The notes: generated by a model not told the origin, from the letters alone. DNA of 64,000 nt from Hysterangium stoloniferum (GCA_015178975.1 WHVD01000008.1:1116001-1180000), one strand, 5' to 3'; shown: positions 1 through 13,862, numbered from the stretch's first letter. A program made the numbers and translations.

Positions 1-100
1 GACATGTTGAGGTGCAAGTCCAGTGGATTCCAACAACTGGTGCAGATGGGGTGATGTGCAGGTCCCAGGAGTCTGGTCAGAGTCCAGTTCAGGAGATGAC

Positions 101-904
101 TGTTACGACCAGAATTCCCACCAGACTCTGGGCACTAACTTATATGCACCCGTGCCCTATACACACCAATTGTCAGTTTACCAGAATTCCCACTGGACTC
201 CGTACATCAGACTTGTCCATGTTCGACTTTCATTACTTCATGTATCAGTCACCGGAATACCCACTGGACTCCATCCCTGTCTATGTCTGACCTCATCCCA
301 TGCATCAGTCACCAGACCCCGCTCAGAAAACCCATCATCCCTCTAACTGAGCCCCATTCCCATTTTAGTCAAATGACCTGTCACGATTCAGACTCTGCTC
401 CCACTCCATTTCCCATTATGGTTTATGATTTGTCATGATTCGGACTCCACTCCATTCCGTCCCATTCCTAACACCAAATTTGGTGTTTACTATTCTTGTT
501 TTATGTTTTGCTAGTTTCATTTCATTATTACTGGATTTGGTATGTTATTCATTCCACCATCTATATAGTCTAGATGTTGTACATACAATCCAGTCAGAAA
601 ATCGGCTTAGATTCCCCCAGTAATCTAGTACATTTTCTGCTCTAAATTCCTCCTTGAATTACACCACTCTCGCTAGTTGGAGCCCACAGGCTCCGACGCA
701 TCTATCTCTCAACCTCCGACTTATTTATCTCGACTCCCTGACCTCTTGACCCACGAACTCTGCCCAGACTCCCCAGGTTTCCTGTCTGCCTGTTTGAAAT
801 TGGAAAACACGATCTCGTGAGGGCACAGCCTATAAGCTGAAGCCAAGTCCTACCAGATTTCCTGTGGGTTTCTCCAGAAACCCACCATGTACATACCCTT
901 AACA
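101..904 (+). mobile_element. Probable solo LTR, chromo-Gypsy lineage I
   Basis: The stretch opens TGTTACGACC and closes CTTAACA, like the LTRs of the Gypsy element at 36449-43905 read in its sense direction. Near the end it holds the motif AAGCTGAAGCCAAGTCC, a landmark shared by every LTR of this family in the window. Flanking pentamers are ATGAC (96-100) and ATGAA (905-909), a target duplication with one mismatch, so this is probably a solo LTR. It is strongly diverged from the other copies and therefore old. Sequence either side (1-100, 905-1150) resembles the same LTR family in other orientations, so older fragments lie underneath. Confidence 0.5.
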
Positions 905-1341
905 ATGAACCAAGAACATGTAACAAAGTTAAATGTCAAAGGGTGGAGTCCGATGGATTCCAGGTCATAATAGAAGGTGTCAAGTTGGGGGCAGATAGGG
1001 TGGAGTGCATACAGAGAGTCAGGCATAAACAAGTTGATGTGTGGGCTCTGGCAGGAACTCCAGTTGTAAATATACAATATAGAGGGTTGGGAGCATGTAG
1101 GATGGCGTCCGGGAGCCTGGAGGCCAGTGGGCTTTCCGGTTCCTGACATACTCTATGTTCCTATCAACTCCTGCCACTTGTTAGTCCTTGTGCATAGCCC
1201 TCTGACTGGATATTTTTCACCCCTCTGTCTCATTTGCACTTCCATTTACCTCTTGCCACTTCTTATTGGAATAAAAGGAAGAGGCTGAGTACACCAGAAG
1301 TGCACAGACATGGACACAGGCACAGGCACTGTTGGAATTGG

Positions 1342-2084
1342 TGTTAAGAACAGAAAACTGACTGATGTCGGTAGGCCGATGGGGACCGATCAGAAGGACT
1401 TGGCTTCAGCTTATGTGCTGCACCCTCACAAGTTACCATTGGGTGTCCTTAAATTTTGGGTAGGTGAAAACTAGTCCTATCGAATTCCTCACAGTGAGTT
1501 ACCGATCGGAACTGAAGGATAAGTCAAGTGTCGGGCCAAGAGGTTGGAGACTGAGGGTGGGTGAGTGCACACAAAGGCAGGGAGCAGGATACTTAGAGTG
1601 AGACTTATGAGAGATGTATGTGGGTGTTCTGAGTCAATATTCTGATTGCCTAGTAACTACAACTACAGCAGATTTATATACAAGTTATTGGCATCTAGAA
1701 AATCCTAACTAAGGGAAGAGCAGAAAACCTACTATTGACAAATAAGCTTGACTAGGAACTGGAAGGTTACGATAAGTTCAGAGGCCATGATTTAACTGAG
1801 AGTGGAATTACGAGAAAAGGAAATAGTCCATGGATTACAAGTATATACGGGCATATGTGAAACATAGTGTAGAATGGATCATCATAATAAAAGGGATGTA
1901 TCAGAGTATAACCAGATAGTACAAGTATAATTTGATGGGGGTGTAAACGGGGTTTGATCGCTGTGAAGGCATACGTCAGTGTTGGGTGACCGACAGTTTC
2001 TGATACGAGGACTTGATCAATAACTAGAAATGTCATATCCTCGGGGACCATTGGTTTGTGAAGGGTTGCAACATGGTCGTAACA
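1342..2084 (-). mobile_element. Decayed LTR, chromo-Gypsy lineage I, reverse orientation
   Basis: On the + strand it begins TGTTAAGAACAG and ends GGTCGTAACA, the reverse-oriented ends of the lineage I LTR. The landmark TTGGCTTCAGCTTATGTGC lies about 60 bp in, as in the LTR at 36449. No target duplication was found, so it may be one end of a lost element rather than a solo LTR. An open stretch on the minus strand in 1767-2126 is not recognised and is probably chance. Confidence 0.4.
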
Positions 2085-2209
2085 TGACCTGTTTAAGGCC
2101 AGTAGCCAATGTTGTGTGTGGGCCAACTAGATACATATTACATAAGTAATGCTTATCCCTCTTAATGCCAAATACAAGTTATTTTGCCACTTATTTTGGG
2201 CTTCAAACT

Positions 2210-2338
2210 ATTGGTATGGGTGGGGATTGAACTCACAGCCAAGTGGGGTCTTCAAAGTATTGGAGTTTACTTTATGTTGGAAACCACTAAGCCAATGTTG
2301 GCTTAGTGGTTTCCAACACTAGCCACTATACCACATCT
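2210..2338 (-). mobile_element. tRNA-derived SINE candidate
   Basis: Read on the minus strand, the head resembles a pol III A box (GTGGTATAGTGGCTAG, about 2336-2321), and a B-box-like GAGTTCAATCCCC follows about 90 nt later (near 2222-2235). A second A-box-like TGGCTTAGTGG lies between them inside a perfect inverted repeat. The unit sits exactly where the Gypsy relic to its right loses alignment with its relatives. Tail and target duplication are not defined, and a chance tRNA-like sequence is possible. Confidence 0.35.
2276..2317. repeat. Perfect 19-bp inverted repeat
   Basis: Arms 2276-2294 and 2299-2317 are perfect reverse complements around a 4-nt loop (ATGT). The arms contain the A-box-like heptamer of the SINE candidate, so the RNA could fold into a long hairpin. 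Confidence 0.8.
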
Positions 2339-3199
2339 ATTTCCACAAACATACAACTTTTGGCATGAGTCTGTGCTACTTACCTTATCCATGGTATTAT
2401 CATTATGGACATTGAGAAACTATACCAAGACTTCTATCAACAACTCCACTAGACCCTGTAACCAAGACACACCTTGACAATCCTGTGGACACTGACCAAC
2501 CCCAGTGGTCCCAAGACATGCAAGGTTTCATTAGACTTGATGATTGCATATATGTATGATTGCCCCTGCCTCAGAATCATCCAGCATAAAGCTGATTTCC
2601 AGATGTTTCAGGCTCAACAAGGCTCTAGCAATGATTTGTAGAAAGTATACTTGCCTGGACTCTAAGCACTATGGTAAATCATGCATCACTTGTTCACACT
2701 CTAAATCACAATGTCACAAGTCATACAGCCTTCTCAAACAACTCCCAGTACTGGAACACCCATAGAATTCAATCTCTATGAATTTTATTGAACACCTACC
2801 AGACTCCAAAGGTTATTCTGTAATCCTAGTCATTGTTGACAGATTCTCCAAGAATAGTATTTTCATCCCTACACATAACACCATTATGTCCATGCAACTA
2901 GCAGAACCTTTTATTTTTCCTGTATTTTCCAAGCATGGTGTCCCATCCCATGTAACTTCTGATCAGGGCTCTGAGGTGTGCCTCATTTCTTTAGATCTCT
3001 CAGAAAAGCCATTGACATGAAATTACACTATACATCTGGATACCACCCAGAAGGTGATGGACAAACCAAAGCATCAATCAGATACTGGAACAATAACTCT
3101 GCATATGTTGCAACTATCAACAGGGCAATTGAAAACCCCTTCTTCCCCTAGCAGAATTTGCATACAGCAACACACCATCCACCACTACTGGCATGTCAC

Positions 3200-3883
3200 T
3201 GTGATGTATTAGTCTTATTTTAATACTATTTTCCGAAAAAGGAGTCCAATGCTCTATCAAAATGTGCAAATACTCAATTCACTGCAAGGTAAAATAATTT
3301 AAGTATTTGATATTAATCAGTGGCAGCCTGAATAGACTTAGAACCCCTGAAGTCAAGAGTTTACTTGAATATATGCACCCTACTTCGCAAAGAAGGTTTT
3401 GAGAGCTGCTTGTGCAAGCTTGTTCTTTTTCTGTAAAAACACTACTAAAATATGAATAACAATTCACTGATTCCGAAACTAGATTCAACTTTGATTCTAG
3501 CTAGTTTATATATATTTTATACCATTGTGACGAATGTCACCGTTGTGACGAATGTCACCGTTGTGACGAATGTCACCGTTGTGACGAATGTCACCGTTGT
3601 GACAAATGTCACCTTTTGTGACGAATATTCCCGCGCGTTGTGCAATAAGCGCCAGAAGGCCGACTTCGAAGATTTTTAGTTAAAACAGAATAAACAGTAG
3701 AATTTCGATAGTTCTCCCAAAATAAATCATACAAATATGAAATAAATTGTAAAAAATCAGGTTAAATTTAGGAGAGTATTGTTAAATAATTTCGTCGCAA
3801 TATAAGTACATTTGAACTTGTTTTTATCAATTTGTTTAGGGGGAGATTGGTTAAAAATCGGAAAAACCTAAAAATACATAACA
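3200..3883 (+). mobile_element. Solo LTR, family R (copy 1)
   Basis: A 684-bp insertion with TG...ACA ends (TGTGATGTATTAG to AATACATAACA) flanked by a perfect 5-bp duplication GTCAC (3195-3199 and 3884-3888). It splits the integrase of Gypsy A; the Gypsy sequence resumes on the other side of the duplication. Bases 3200-3515 recur at 29138-29453. The middle holds an 18-bp tandem repeat. Orientation is not certain. Confidence 0.85.
3527..3612. repeat. 18-bp tandem repeat of palindromic GTGACGAATGTCAC
   Basis: Five units with 18-bp period start at 3527, 3545, 3563, 3581 and 3599. Each carries GTGAC-N4-GTCAC, itself an inverted repeat, so the array could bind a dimeric factor or form hairpins. 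A degenerate sixth unit follows. Open frames across it encode only repeated VTNVTV and are not genes. Confidence 0.85.
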
Positions 3884-4633
3884 GTCACCTTTTTTGCCAA
3901 TAAGGGCACAATCCCAACATCACAGTACAGCCAACACACAACCTTGCTTCAGCTCATGCTCAGGAGTTTGTCACAGACCTTAATGATGAACTCTACCAAG
4001 AGCTCTGGAAAGTGATAACATCCACCCAAGAACATTATCAACATTCCATGGACAGAAACCAGATTCAACCACCCAACTTCAAGGTTTGGTACTGTAACTG
4101 TGTTTTTGTGAAATCCCAGTTCTTCTGGATGACCCATCCTTCCAAGAAACCTGCTGAAAGGTGTTTACATAGGACCTTTCAAGATTATAGCACAAGCTGG
4201 CTTGGTATCTTGGACCCTCTAGCTTCCGGATAGCATGCACACAGTACACACAGGATACCCAGTATTTCATGTTTCAATGTTAGAACCCTGTACTACTAAT
4301 ACCATCCTGGACCACATACATATACAGCCTCTGCTCTCTCTGGTCATTATTGACAGAGAACCCAAGTTTGATAATATATCTCACAGACTGTAGATTCAAA
4401 AGTTGACAACCATCAATGCACTTGTAAACTGCCCTGGGAACTGGAACCACTATCCTCCATTTTGCCATGTTATCTCTGGAGTCTGAACCCATTTGGACTC
4501 ATAACATCTTTCCTTGTTCCCTCCATGTCTCTCTTGCTTTACAGGTTTCTGACTTGTCTTTTTCTTGCTAAGTGTATTACCTGTGGCCTTTCTATTTTCT
4601 TTTCACACTTTTTGAAATAAAAATAAAAATATA

Positions 4634-5529
4634 TTAAGGAATTTCTATTATACCATATTCTGTCCCTCCATCCTTTCTTTCCTGCACCAATTCCTGGACC
4701 TCTTTGGACCCCATGGACTCTCTGCTCTCTGACTCCTCATAACCTTTGTTCACATCCTGTACCACCCATGCATAACTATCCAGGAACTCCTGGAATTCAC
4801 TGTGGAGCTCCCAGATGCTTTCAGCAACCACCTGAAACTTGTCCTCTTGTGCCCATATGCCCCTCTAGAAGTGTGTTCTGGCATCAATGCCCACCACTAT
4901 CCACCACAAAGCCTCCTCCAGGGCACCAGACCTCTCCACAGCTCCCCTGACTTCCTGAGTTCTGGGCACCATGGCCTTCTGTACCAAGGGGCATTTGGCC
5001 TTCAGGTGGGAGCATGGATATCAAGCATCCCAGGCCCAATCCAGGGTCATTATTTGACTCCAAACAAGTCAGGACCCCTTCTGCCCATATTGTCAGTACT
5101 GGGTAACCTGGGGAGAAAATACCTTATCTTGTGGTGGGGAGTGCCAGGCTCTCCCTCAGACTGTGTTTCCAACTCCACCACCTTGCACCATAATACTTGT
5201 CAGTAAGGACTTTGAAAAAAAAAAGAAGAAGATCACCTTTCTCATGGAAGGCCAAGGCACCTGGGCCTTTTCTGCTGCAACCTGAGCAGCCTCTACCTTC
5301 TCTTCAGCCACTTTCTTGGTAGCTTCCTCCTCTTCCTGTTTCCTCCACTCCCTCTCCTCCTTATCTGTTGCCACTGCCACCTGATACTCTCTCTCCATCT
5401 CCTCTTCCTCCTCCCTCACTCACTGTTCCTCCTTCTCTCATCATTGCTTCTTTTCCTCATGCTGCTCCATAATTTGAACAGCTGTGAGTGGGGGTGAAGT
5501 GGGAAGGCATTGTGTGTGGTGCTTAGATG
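4634..5529 (-). pseudogene. Relic of antisense passenger gene in Gypsy A
   Basis: Lying between the decayed chromodomain and the 3' LTR, on the strand opposite to Gypsy A, are blocks resembling the antisense frame of the element at 36449. A start-like segment MVLKPTSKHHTQ lies near 5529. A highly charged coiled-coil block (5419-5156; REEEEEMEREYQVAV and QEEEEATKKVAEEKVEAA) follows, then an acidic C-terminal block (4831-4634; EESESRESMGSKEVQEL) comparable with EDEEVQDMVESVE of the better copy. The zinc-cluster segment is not readable here. The relic is broken. Its value is that position and architecture match the second element. Confidence 0.55.
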
Positions 5530-5710
5530 TTGGTTTCAGCACCATAATAGTTTGAAATAAGGAGATAATTTAATATTTCAAGTTTTTATACTGTAGGCAC
5601 CCCACATTTGAACAATACCTCCAGATCACCTGATGTCTTGATGCATACACATAACTGATGAACCTTATCAAGCTCTAGTGCATCCTTGGGAAATCTTAAA
5701 GGGAGGATAC

Positions 5711-6340
5711 TGTTAGGGCCAGACAGCCTGTGGGACCGGGATCCCACCATACCCTATCTCTTTTTTTACAAGATGATCTACCAACCAGACTCTGACAGGA
5801 TATCCTGGACCTCTTAGATGCTTGAAGATCTCTGCCCAAATCCATTCCTGAGCCTGTTTGACATCTGGTTTATTATGCTCCTGCCTTTGTTCCTATTCCA
5901 TCCTGACTCTTGTTCCTAGTATGGCCAACCCTGCCTTGTTTCTTGTTCACCCATTTTGTCTTTTTATCTTGGCAGATTAGTAGTATGATAACCTTTAGGT
6001 GTTATATAGTCTAGTAAATGCTTGTACTTAGAATCCAATCAGAAAATCAACTTAGCACCCACCTAGTATTCTACCTATTTGCCCTAGTAAACTTTGCACC
6101 AGCATATTCCAAGAACTTGCAGGTCCTCCAACCAAGACATAGTGTATTCTCAGACTCCTGGGTTCCCATCTCTACCTTTTTGCACAGTCCCAGACCCCAT
6201 GAGTCACCTGTGTTCACCTGTCTGAAATTGGACTCAACAATTGTGCAAGGGTGCAGCACATACATAAGCTGAAGCCAAGTCCTACCTGGAACATCTGTGG
6301 GTTTTCCCTGATACCCACCTGTAAGCCCCAAGCTCAACTG
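5711..6340 (+). repeat. 3' LTR of Gypsy A
   Basis: It starts TGTTAGGGCC directly after a purine-rich tract (AAAGGGAGGATAC), as a 3' LTR should. It shares with the LTR at 101-904 a long diverged alignment, including TAGTCTAGTAAATGCTTG-like sequence and the landmark AAGCTGAAGCCAAGTCCTACC near 6270. The 3' edge (about 6340) is approximate. Confidence 0.6.
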
Positions 6341-7149
6341 TTACTATTAAAGGGTCACTTTTATCAGTTATGTGCCCTAATTGTTGCTACTAAAACTGAC
6401 AACTTGATAGGAAACTTTTGTGTCCCACTCTGCACTGTTGTCTTGCTATCACCTCTGAGTGGTTTTCTACCTCACTACCACACTGGCTACAGTCCAATTA
6501 TCTTCTACACCTTCTATTCTTCTTCTTCCCACCTCAGTCACTTACATAGAGCTAAACTGGAGAAGAACCTTTGGAACTATAAGGAGTGGTATTGTTATGC
6601 CAAGCACTACAGTACCTTACCATCACTGGCCTCATTGTTTATGCACCCAGCACTGCTTGTGTCCCTTAGTCAACTGGCTTGTACCAGATGGAGCATAACT
6701 GGTTTCATAGGGTATAACAATCACATTCATGTTTCTTCCCCCTTTTCTCTATACTTTTGATCTAATGACAGTAATAGTAGTAGTAGCTGAATAGAAATTG
6801 CTATCTTTTATAACTTGTGTGATGTGATAAAATAAATAATAATAAATCGCCGTAGTTCTTAGAATAGCTAGCCACACATGAGGCTGACTAGCAGACACCA
6901 AAGATAAGTACTATAAGCTGGACTTGGCATGTTTAAAAGCCAGGTTTATAGACTCGCTACGCTTACTATGGGAATCTAGGTAGAGAAGGAGAAGGTACGA
7001 ATTCCCCGTTTCCTTATTACGTTAGTTGATACGATGACAGGCCTTGTTCATACCTGAGATGTTCAAGCATTCCACAGTGGCGATCAAGTGGAAAAACCAT
7101 CGTCAAGTGCACTTACCGTCTAACCATAAACCATTCTATATCCTTCAGA
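6341..7149. other. No gene recognised
   Basis: Junction between the Gypsy relic and the host island. It contains a 169-codon open frame (6251-6760, +) that matches nothing I recognise and begins inside the LTR, and a TAG/TAGTAG microsatellite near 6775. Confidence 0.5.
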
Positions 7150-7735
7150 TCTCTCCTCCTCCAAATTCTGAAATCCAACAACGCCAGTATGACACCAAAT
7201 ATCGTAAGTCCTGCCCTGCCCCAGCACCTACGGTTGTTGCCCCTATTCGACTGTCTTGCACTTTCCCTTGACCGTCGCATGCTGCCAAAGCCATCCCTTG
7301 CTTGCCCCAGGAACAAAAGCAGCATTCTCAGTGTTCCGCATTTGGCAAGAGTCGCCGAGGAAACATATGGCTCTGGCGGAATATATATGGCGATTGAACT
7401 TGAATGGCGTACAATTGACCACAGTAATCAACAGTGTTTTTCATGTTGAGGGCTTCCCGGTTGAGGACGGCAGTAAGTAGATTATGTGCTTGCGTGTTGC
7501 GTGAATGCTGAACGTTGTAGGAGCAAATGTCCTGTGGTAAATGTCGGATATTAGCCATATTTAAATTGATAAACGGATTGAGGAGGGGCTTTTGGATTGA
7601 TATATTAAATCTAAAATGAAACTGAAAATGTGGAGTTGTCCATAGCTAGATCAAAAATAGCAACGAAGTGATCGTGATGTGTGGGCGAATATCATTCAAG
7701 CCTCGTTGAGGATTTCAAGCTCCGGCAACATGTAT
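7150..7735 (-). pseudogene. Kynurenine 3-monooxygenase relic (last two exons)
   Basis: On the minus strand, 7735-7634 matches the 3' part of exon 7 of the intact gene at 11929-13862 (the stretch around CGTGATGTGTGGGCGAATA), and 7457-7150 matches its last exon, including the segment before the membrane helix. Frame changes and in-frame stops (for example a TGA just after PNAEH near 7328) show it is dead. Nothing of the FAD-binding N-terminal half is visible. It is probably a decayed tandem copy of the gene 5 kb away in the same orientation. Confidence 0.75.
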
Positions 7736-9235
7736 TGGAATGACGGAATGGTTCATATTTCTGAGGACATGTCTCTCAAGGCGAAGCACAGACATTTCTT
7801 TCAGTGACTACAGCATTTTCACCCAGACTCGGTTGCTTGATACTACAGCGCGGGAGAAACGTCCGGATCGCTTATAGGTTCTAAGGGAAAGGGACGCGAT
7901 CTGTGAAAATGAGGTGAGATGAGATGGTAAACTGAAGAAACTGTCCCACAGCATATGGTTGTTTGGCGCCGACGCTCAGGTTGGACGTGTGAACAGGGTG
8001 GGTTGGCAAATGCAAAATAATTAAATAATTATTAATTCGTACTAGGACTTAAACAACTCGAGTGTATTGATATGTTCCTGACTCCTTGCTAGAGCTCCAT
8101 GTAAAATTTTCCTGGAGCGCAAAGCCTTCAATCTTTTCTTAGATCTGCTTTATGTTTAACAAGAGAGAACCTTTTTGAGCCTGCGGCGCCCGCTAACTCC
8201 GATTTCTGTGGAATTGGAAATGGGCTCGACTGGACATTTTGTAAGCCCTGAAATCAGGTTAAAAAAATCATTTGTTATTGCGCAGCTAGTCAATACTCTC
8301 AGTGAGTGGGAAACTTCGCCGAGAAGCCACGATCTCCGTCGCATTACTGTGACCATATGTGGTCACACATGCAACCCTGAATTATACAGACAGATGTGTT
8401 TGCTCTGCATTCCACCTTATCCAGGCAGCTGATGTAACACATTTTTCTTCTACAAACTTATAACAGATATAATGTCTACCAAAATGTTAATGTGCTATCG
8501 GAAATACTAAGCATGAAGAAAACGTACCTCAGTCGACGCGAAGACTGAGGTATAGATGTCGAAACCAACCTGAATATTTATGTCAAAGAAAAACAATACA
8601 AAGGAAAATCGAGACAAGTCTAAGTGGCGTTAAGGCATTGTGGAACAAAGAAAGAAGAACAAAGAAAAGAATGTAACAATAGGTTCTGGTCCACAATCAA
8701 TAGCGCCTCATTGTCCTCTGAGACACTCGGGATCCGCCACACTCTTTCAGGCACGGGTAAGTCTTGATCCATAACAAACTGAACCACTTACACACGACAT
8801 AGCCCAATGCCAAGAGCTCAATACTCCCAACCGATTACAAGGGGCCTGATCTTTATCCTAATGAGAAGCTTTTAACTATAGAAAAAAGTAGCTTGTACCA
8901 GGTTTGCAATCGAAGAGCGGAGCTTGCCATGCTTTCGGAGCCCTGGTTAGCACAGCCCACTTGCCAAGTTCCTTTATCAGAAGGGCCAAAGTAACAGTTT
9001 TTGTTCCCGAGCATGACATTGATGGTTTCCATGTTTTTTGAATCCATCATTAATGTCAAAGGTCATTTCACAATTGCCCTGAACAGGCCATAAACCAAAT
9101 CGGGAAGCTTATATCACAAGTTCCCGTGTCCCGTTCACTCCATGCATGTTATAAAGTGCGGCGGGGTAACTGCGCGGTAGCCCAACTTTCATTCTCTCCA
9201 ATCCATCCTAAGTCACTTACTCGAAAAAGGTAGTG
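7736..9235. other. No gene recognised; small inverted repeat
   Basis: The upstream part would correspond to missing exons of the monooxygenase relic but I see no residual alignment. A 10-bp inverted repeat (TACCTCAGTC, 8525-8534, and its complement, 8543-8552) with an 8-nt loop could form a hairpin. Short open frames at 8156-8432 (both strands) and 8853-9059 (minus) are unsupported. Confidence 0.5.
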
Positions 9236-11007
9236 ATGCCAGCTTCACAGACCTTCTCAAGTATGAATGAAAGAGTAGGGCTCGCGGTGAGTGCATCGGG
9301 TCCGTTTTGTTTTCGGTGCACTCTGCTGACGAATATAGCTTGTCGCATCTGTCGGTCTGCTTTCTGCCGTGTCGACAGTAGGGCTTTTGTCATACATTGG
9401 AGTATAGCTGCTCTTTTAATATTTAAAATTTCGTCTGACGATTTGCAGTGGAAAATATTCGTTGAAGGGGAAAAAGCACCGAATCGGGGACTTCGTTCAT
9501 TTGTATTTTCATCACTAGGATGTTACTTTATATCCTTATTGATGTGTGATCTCCTTCAAGGTATATTTGTGAGGGTGTGTATTAATGCTGCTAACCACCA
9601 GCCCTGTCCCTCAAGGCGCGGCATTCACTTTGAACTTCCGATGGGCTGTCCTGGGCTCGATGTCTGAGGGAACGTTATGTACCATTCAAGGCGCCGTGTC
9701 TCAGCTTGGTGATTTGGGAGCAGCCGTCTGGTCCACTGCTATATCGATTCACACCTTCTGGTATATCATAGGGCTATTGAATGTAGCTTATTACTCCAAT
9801 ACTCACGACTATGTATAGGCTTCTGTTTCTCGTCAGACAACCACATAGACGAGCTGGCTGGTTTGTCATGGTCGTAGCATGGGGCCTACTAATCTGCCTA
9901 TCAACTATTGGACCGGCGGCTATTCAACAATCACATAGAGGCCCTTTCTATGGTCTCACGGGGGCATGGTGTTGGATCGGAGATGGCTATAACTTGTCAA
10001 GGCTTTTATTCCTATATGTTCGCCATTGCCTGTCTGTATCCGCTATTACTAAGAAACCCTACCACCGCAGGCATGGATTTTCGGAGCCCTATTCCTATCT
10101 CTCATTATATATTGTAAATGTCTATGAATGGTGTGTGTAAAATGCACAAGTATCTGACCTCTCAACTAGCCCTCATTTACCTTCGTTTCACACTCGTTAT
10201 CCCCATTGAAAATAGGAGATGGCCTTTCCGACTCTTCCGATCCCAAGCGTCTCTGAGGCACGCTATGCCGACTAGTACAGGTAGGTTCTCGTCTCACCTG
10301 ATTAAATATACTTCTGCTGCACAATGTACTAGGGAGTTCAATTAATATAATTGAACCTGAGTATATGGATTCTGCGCTGCAGGTCAACTCACGATTGAAA
10401 CGAGTCGCGCAGAGAATAATGTGGTATCCCATTGGTGAGCTTCCCTTTATCCCACACCCAGGGGCACATGTGTAACTGCCACAAACTTCGTGAAGTTTAC
10501 GGCATCGTTGTACTACCCGTGGCGGTCTGTCGAATGGGAACTATAGCTGGCAAGAAGCCGCCTTTTGGAGCCTTCATCTTCGCTGGCATTTGTTTCACAA
10601 GCAGCGGTATGATTATTTTGTGGATCTAATCAGAGTCATTGTCACTTACGCTTAAATATCGAGGTATCACAAATACCATCCTTTTCGTAACCACAAGACG
10701 AAGTTTTATAGCCCCAAAAAACCAAGCTCAAACTACATGTGTGCATGTAACAACTCGACATGTCATAGTTCGAGAAGCCCCGGACTTGCAACAATCGATG
10801 CACGGACGGGAAAGCGAGGTGATGGATTTCACCAATTTCTCTGATCCGATCCCAAAACATGCACCGAATCCGACATCTCCTGTGTTTCTCTGTAATAGCG
10901 CGCACGCTGACGCGCGTGCAACAAGAGGAGACATTGTAACTATTGGCCATGGTCAGGATGGAGACAAGGCATTTACGCCCTCTAAGTGGCATGATATTTC
11001 ACCTTGA
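9236..11007 (+). CDS. Seven-transmembrane receptor, Git3/cAMP-receptor-like
   Basis: Plasma-membrane GPCR of the fungal nutrient-sensing (Git3/CAR-like) class, expected to act through a Galpha-cAMP route; its ligand is unknown. My exon model is 9236-9286, 9339-9401, 9449-9560, 9616-9760, 9819-10017, 10071-10113, 10170-10280, 10333-10434, 10496-10606, 10664-11007. Every intron is GT-AG and the frame stays open for 426 aa. Seen in order: helix 1 (LVASVGLLSAVSTVGLLSY), helix 2 (GCYFISLLMCDLLQG), helix 3 after TEGTLCTIQGAV-like residues (QLGDLGAAVWSTAISIHTF), helix 4 (MVVAWGLLICLSTIGPAA), helix 5 (AWIFGALFLSLIIY), a third loop, helix 6 after RLKRVAQRIMWYPI (VYGIVVLPVAVCRM) and helix 7 (FIFAGICFTSSGITNTILF), then a cytosolic tail of about 100 residues. 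The start is the first ATG with a following frame. It looks functional. Family assignment is by remembered motifs, not a search. Confidence 0.85.
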
Positions 11008-11928
11008 GAGTTCCACCCTTTGGCATTCGTCTTGTATTCACCTAACGTCGACCATCTGTATTGTTTTTGTCTAATGTCATACAAAATATACTAATAGTAC
11101 ACATTGCTGTACACAGTGTGCTATTTACGTTTACATGTAGGGTGTCCAGGATGTTATACCATTTACATTACATTTGTGACCGACACCCATGATAGCGCAA
11201 GGCCAACAGATGTATGGAGCTGAAGAAAAAGAAAAAGATCGAAATAAAGGAACCACTATACATAGGATAGAACATAGGGTAGGATCCTGACCCCGTTCCT
11301 TCCTAGGTCGTGGCACGTGCCTTGAAGTCTACTAATACACCTCCTTTCTCCAAGAAGCGGCTCTCTTCCGAACACTTTTATCCTTAAAAGATATTACGAA
11401 CCCGTCATTCAAGAAGGAGATGCTCACAGTTCCAAACTGTTCAGATGGGGCTAGTAGAAGGGTGTGAGCACAATTGCCGTGAAACTTCCAAAATGTGGTG
11501 ATGGGATCATCCCATCACCAGAATCCACATGACCCTTCCGAGAATATGGCTCTCTTTATTCGACGAATCAGCAATTCTGTTGTAGGTCTCTCATTTAAAT
11601 CTGACTAGCAGCACACACGACGGTTAAGTACTTAACTCCTTCATCAGAGTCACAGCAGGCTTAGCCATGAGAAAGGGCAACATCTTCTTGCCCAAGGGTT
11701 TCACCCCGTTTAAGTGTGACACGGTCATTATTTCAACTTATCTCATAAAGAGTGCCGTCAACAACCGCTCTGGGGGTATATATACCCCCATTACCTTGAA
11801 TATTTCAATATACTTGCACGCGGCCTTTCAAGTGGAAATTTATCGTCCGGTGTATTATACAGTGGAAGTTTGCTGTTATATTTTTACCAACCACCAAACA
11901 ATTCTCCATCCTGACATCACCTTCACGC
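11008..11928. other. Intergenic, convergent gene ends; perfect palindrome
   Basis: The GPCR and the monooxygenase genes point toward each other across this gap. No gene is recognised. A perfect 20-bp palindrome built on GGGGGTATA lies at 11771-11790. Confidence 0.6.

Positions 11929-13862
<1,934 letters not shown>

Larger units (their letters stand above)
2335..6340 (+). mobile_element. Gypsy A: truncated chromo-Gypsy relic with 3' LTR
   Basis: A plus-strand fossil aligning by eye with the 3' half of the element at 36449-43905. Parts in order: end of the RNase H/linker region (2370-2560), integrase zinc-binding segment (CITCSHSKSQCHKSY, near 2690), integrase core (IVDRFSKNSIFIPTH and SKHGVPSHVTSDQGS, 2778-2985), distal integrase (3890-4250), a decayed chromodomain (about 4370-4490), an antisense gene relic (4634-5529), a purine-rich tract before 5711, then the 3' LTR. 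Gag, protease, RT and the 5' LTR are absent. It is heavily broken, with many disruptions, and is old. A solo LTR (3200-3883) is inserted in the integrase. Confidence 0.8.

Noticed and set aside
3527-3612. Possible CRISPR-like array
   Set aside because: Units are contiguous without unique spacers and the genome is fungal.
3452-3679. VTNVTV-repeat frame
   Set aside because: Translation of an 18-bp tandem array inside a solo LTR; 18 is divisible by three, so no stop can arise.
6251-6760. 169-codon frame after the Gypsy A LTR
   Set aside because: Starts within the LTR, no recognisable motif, no intron or codon evidence.
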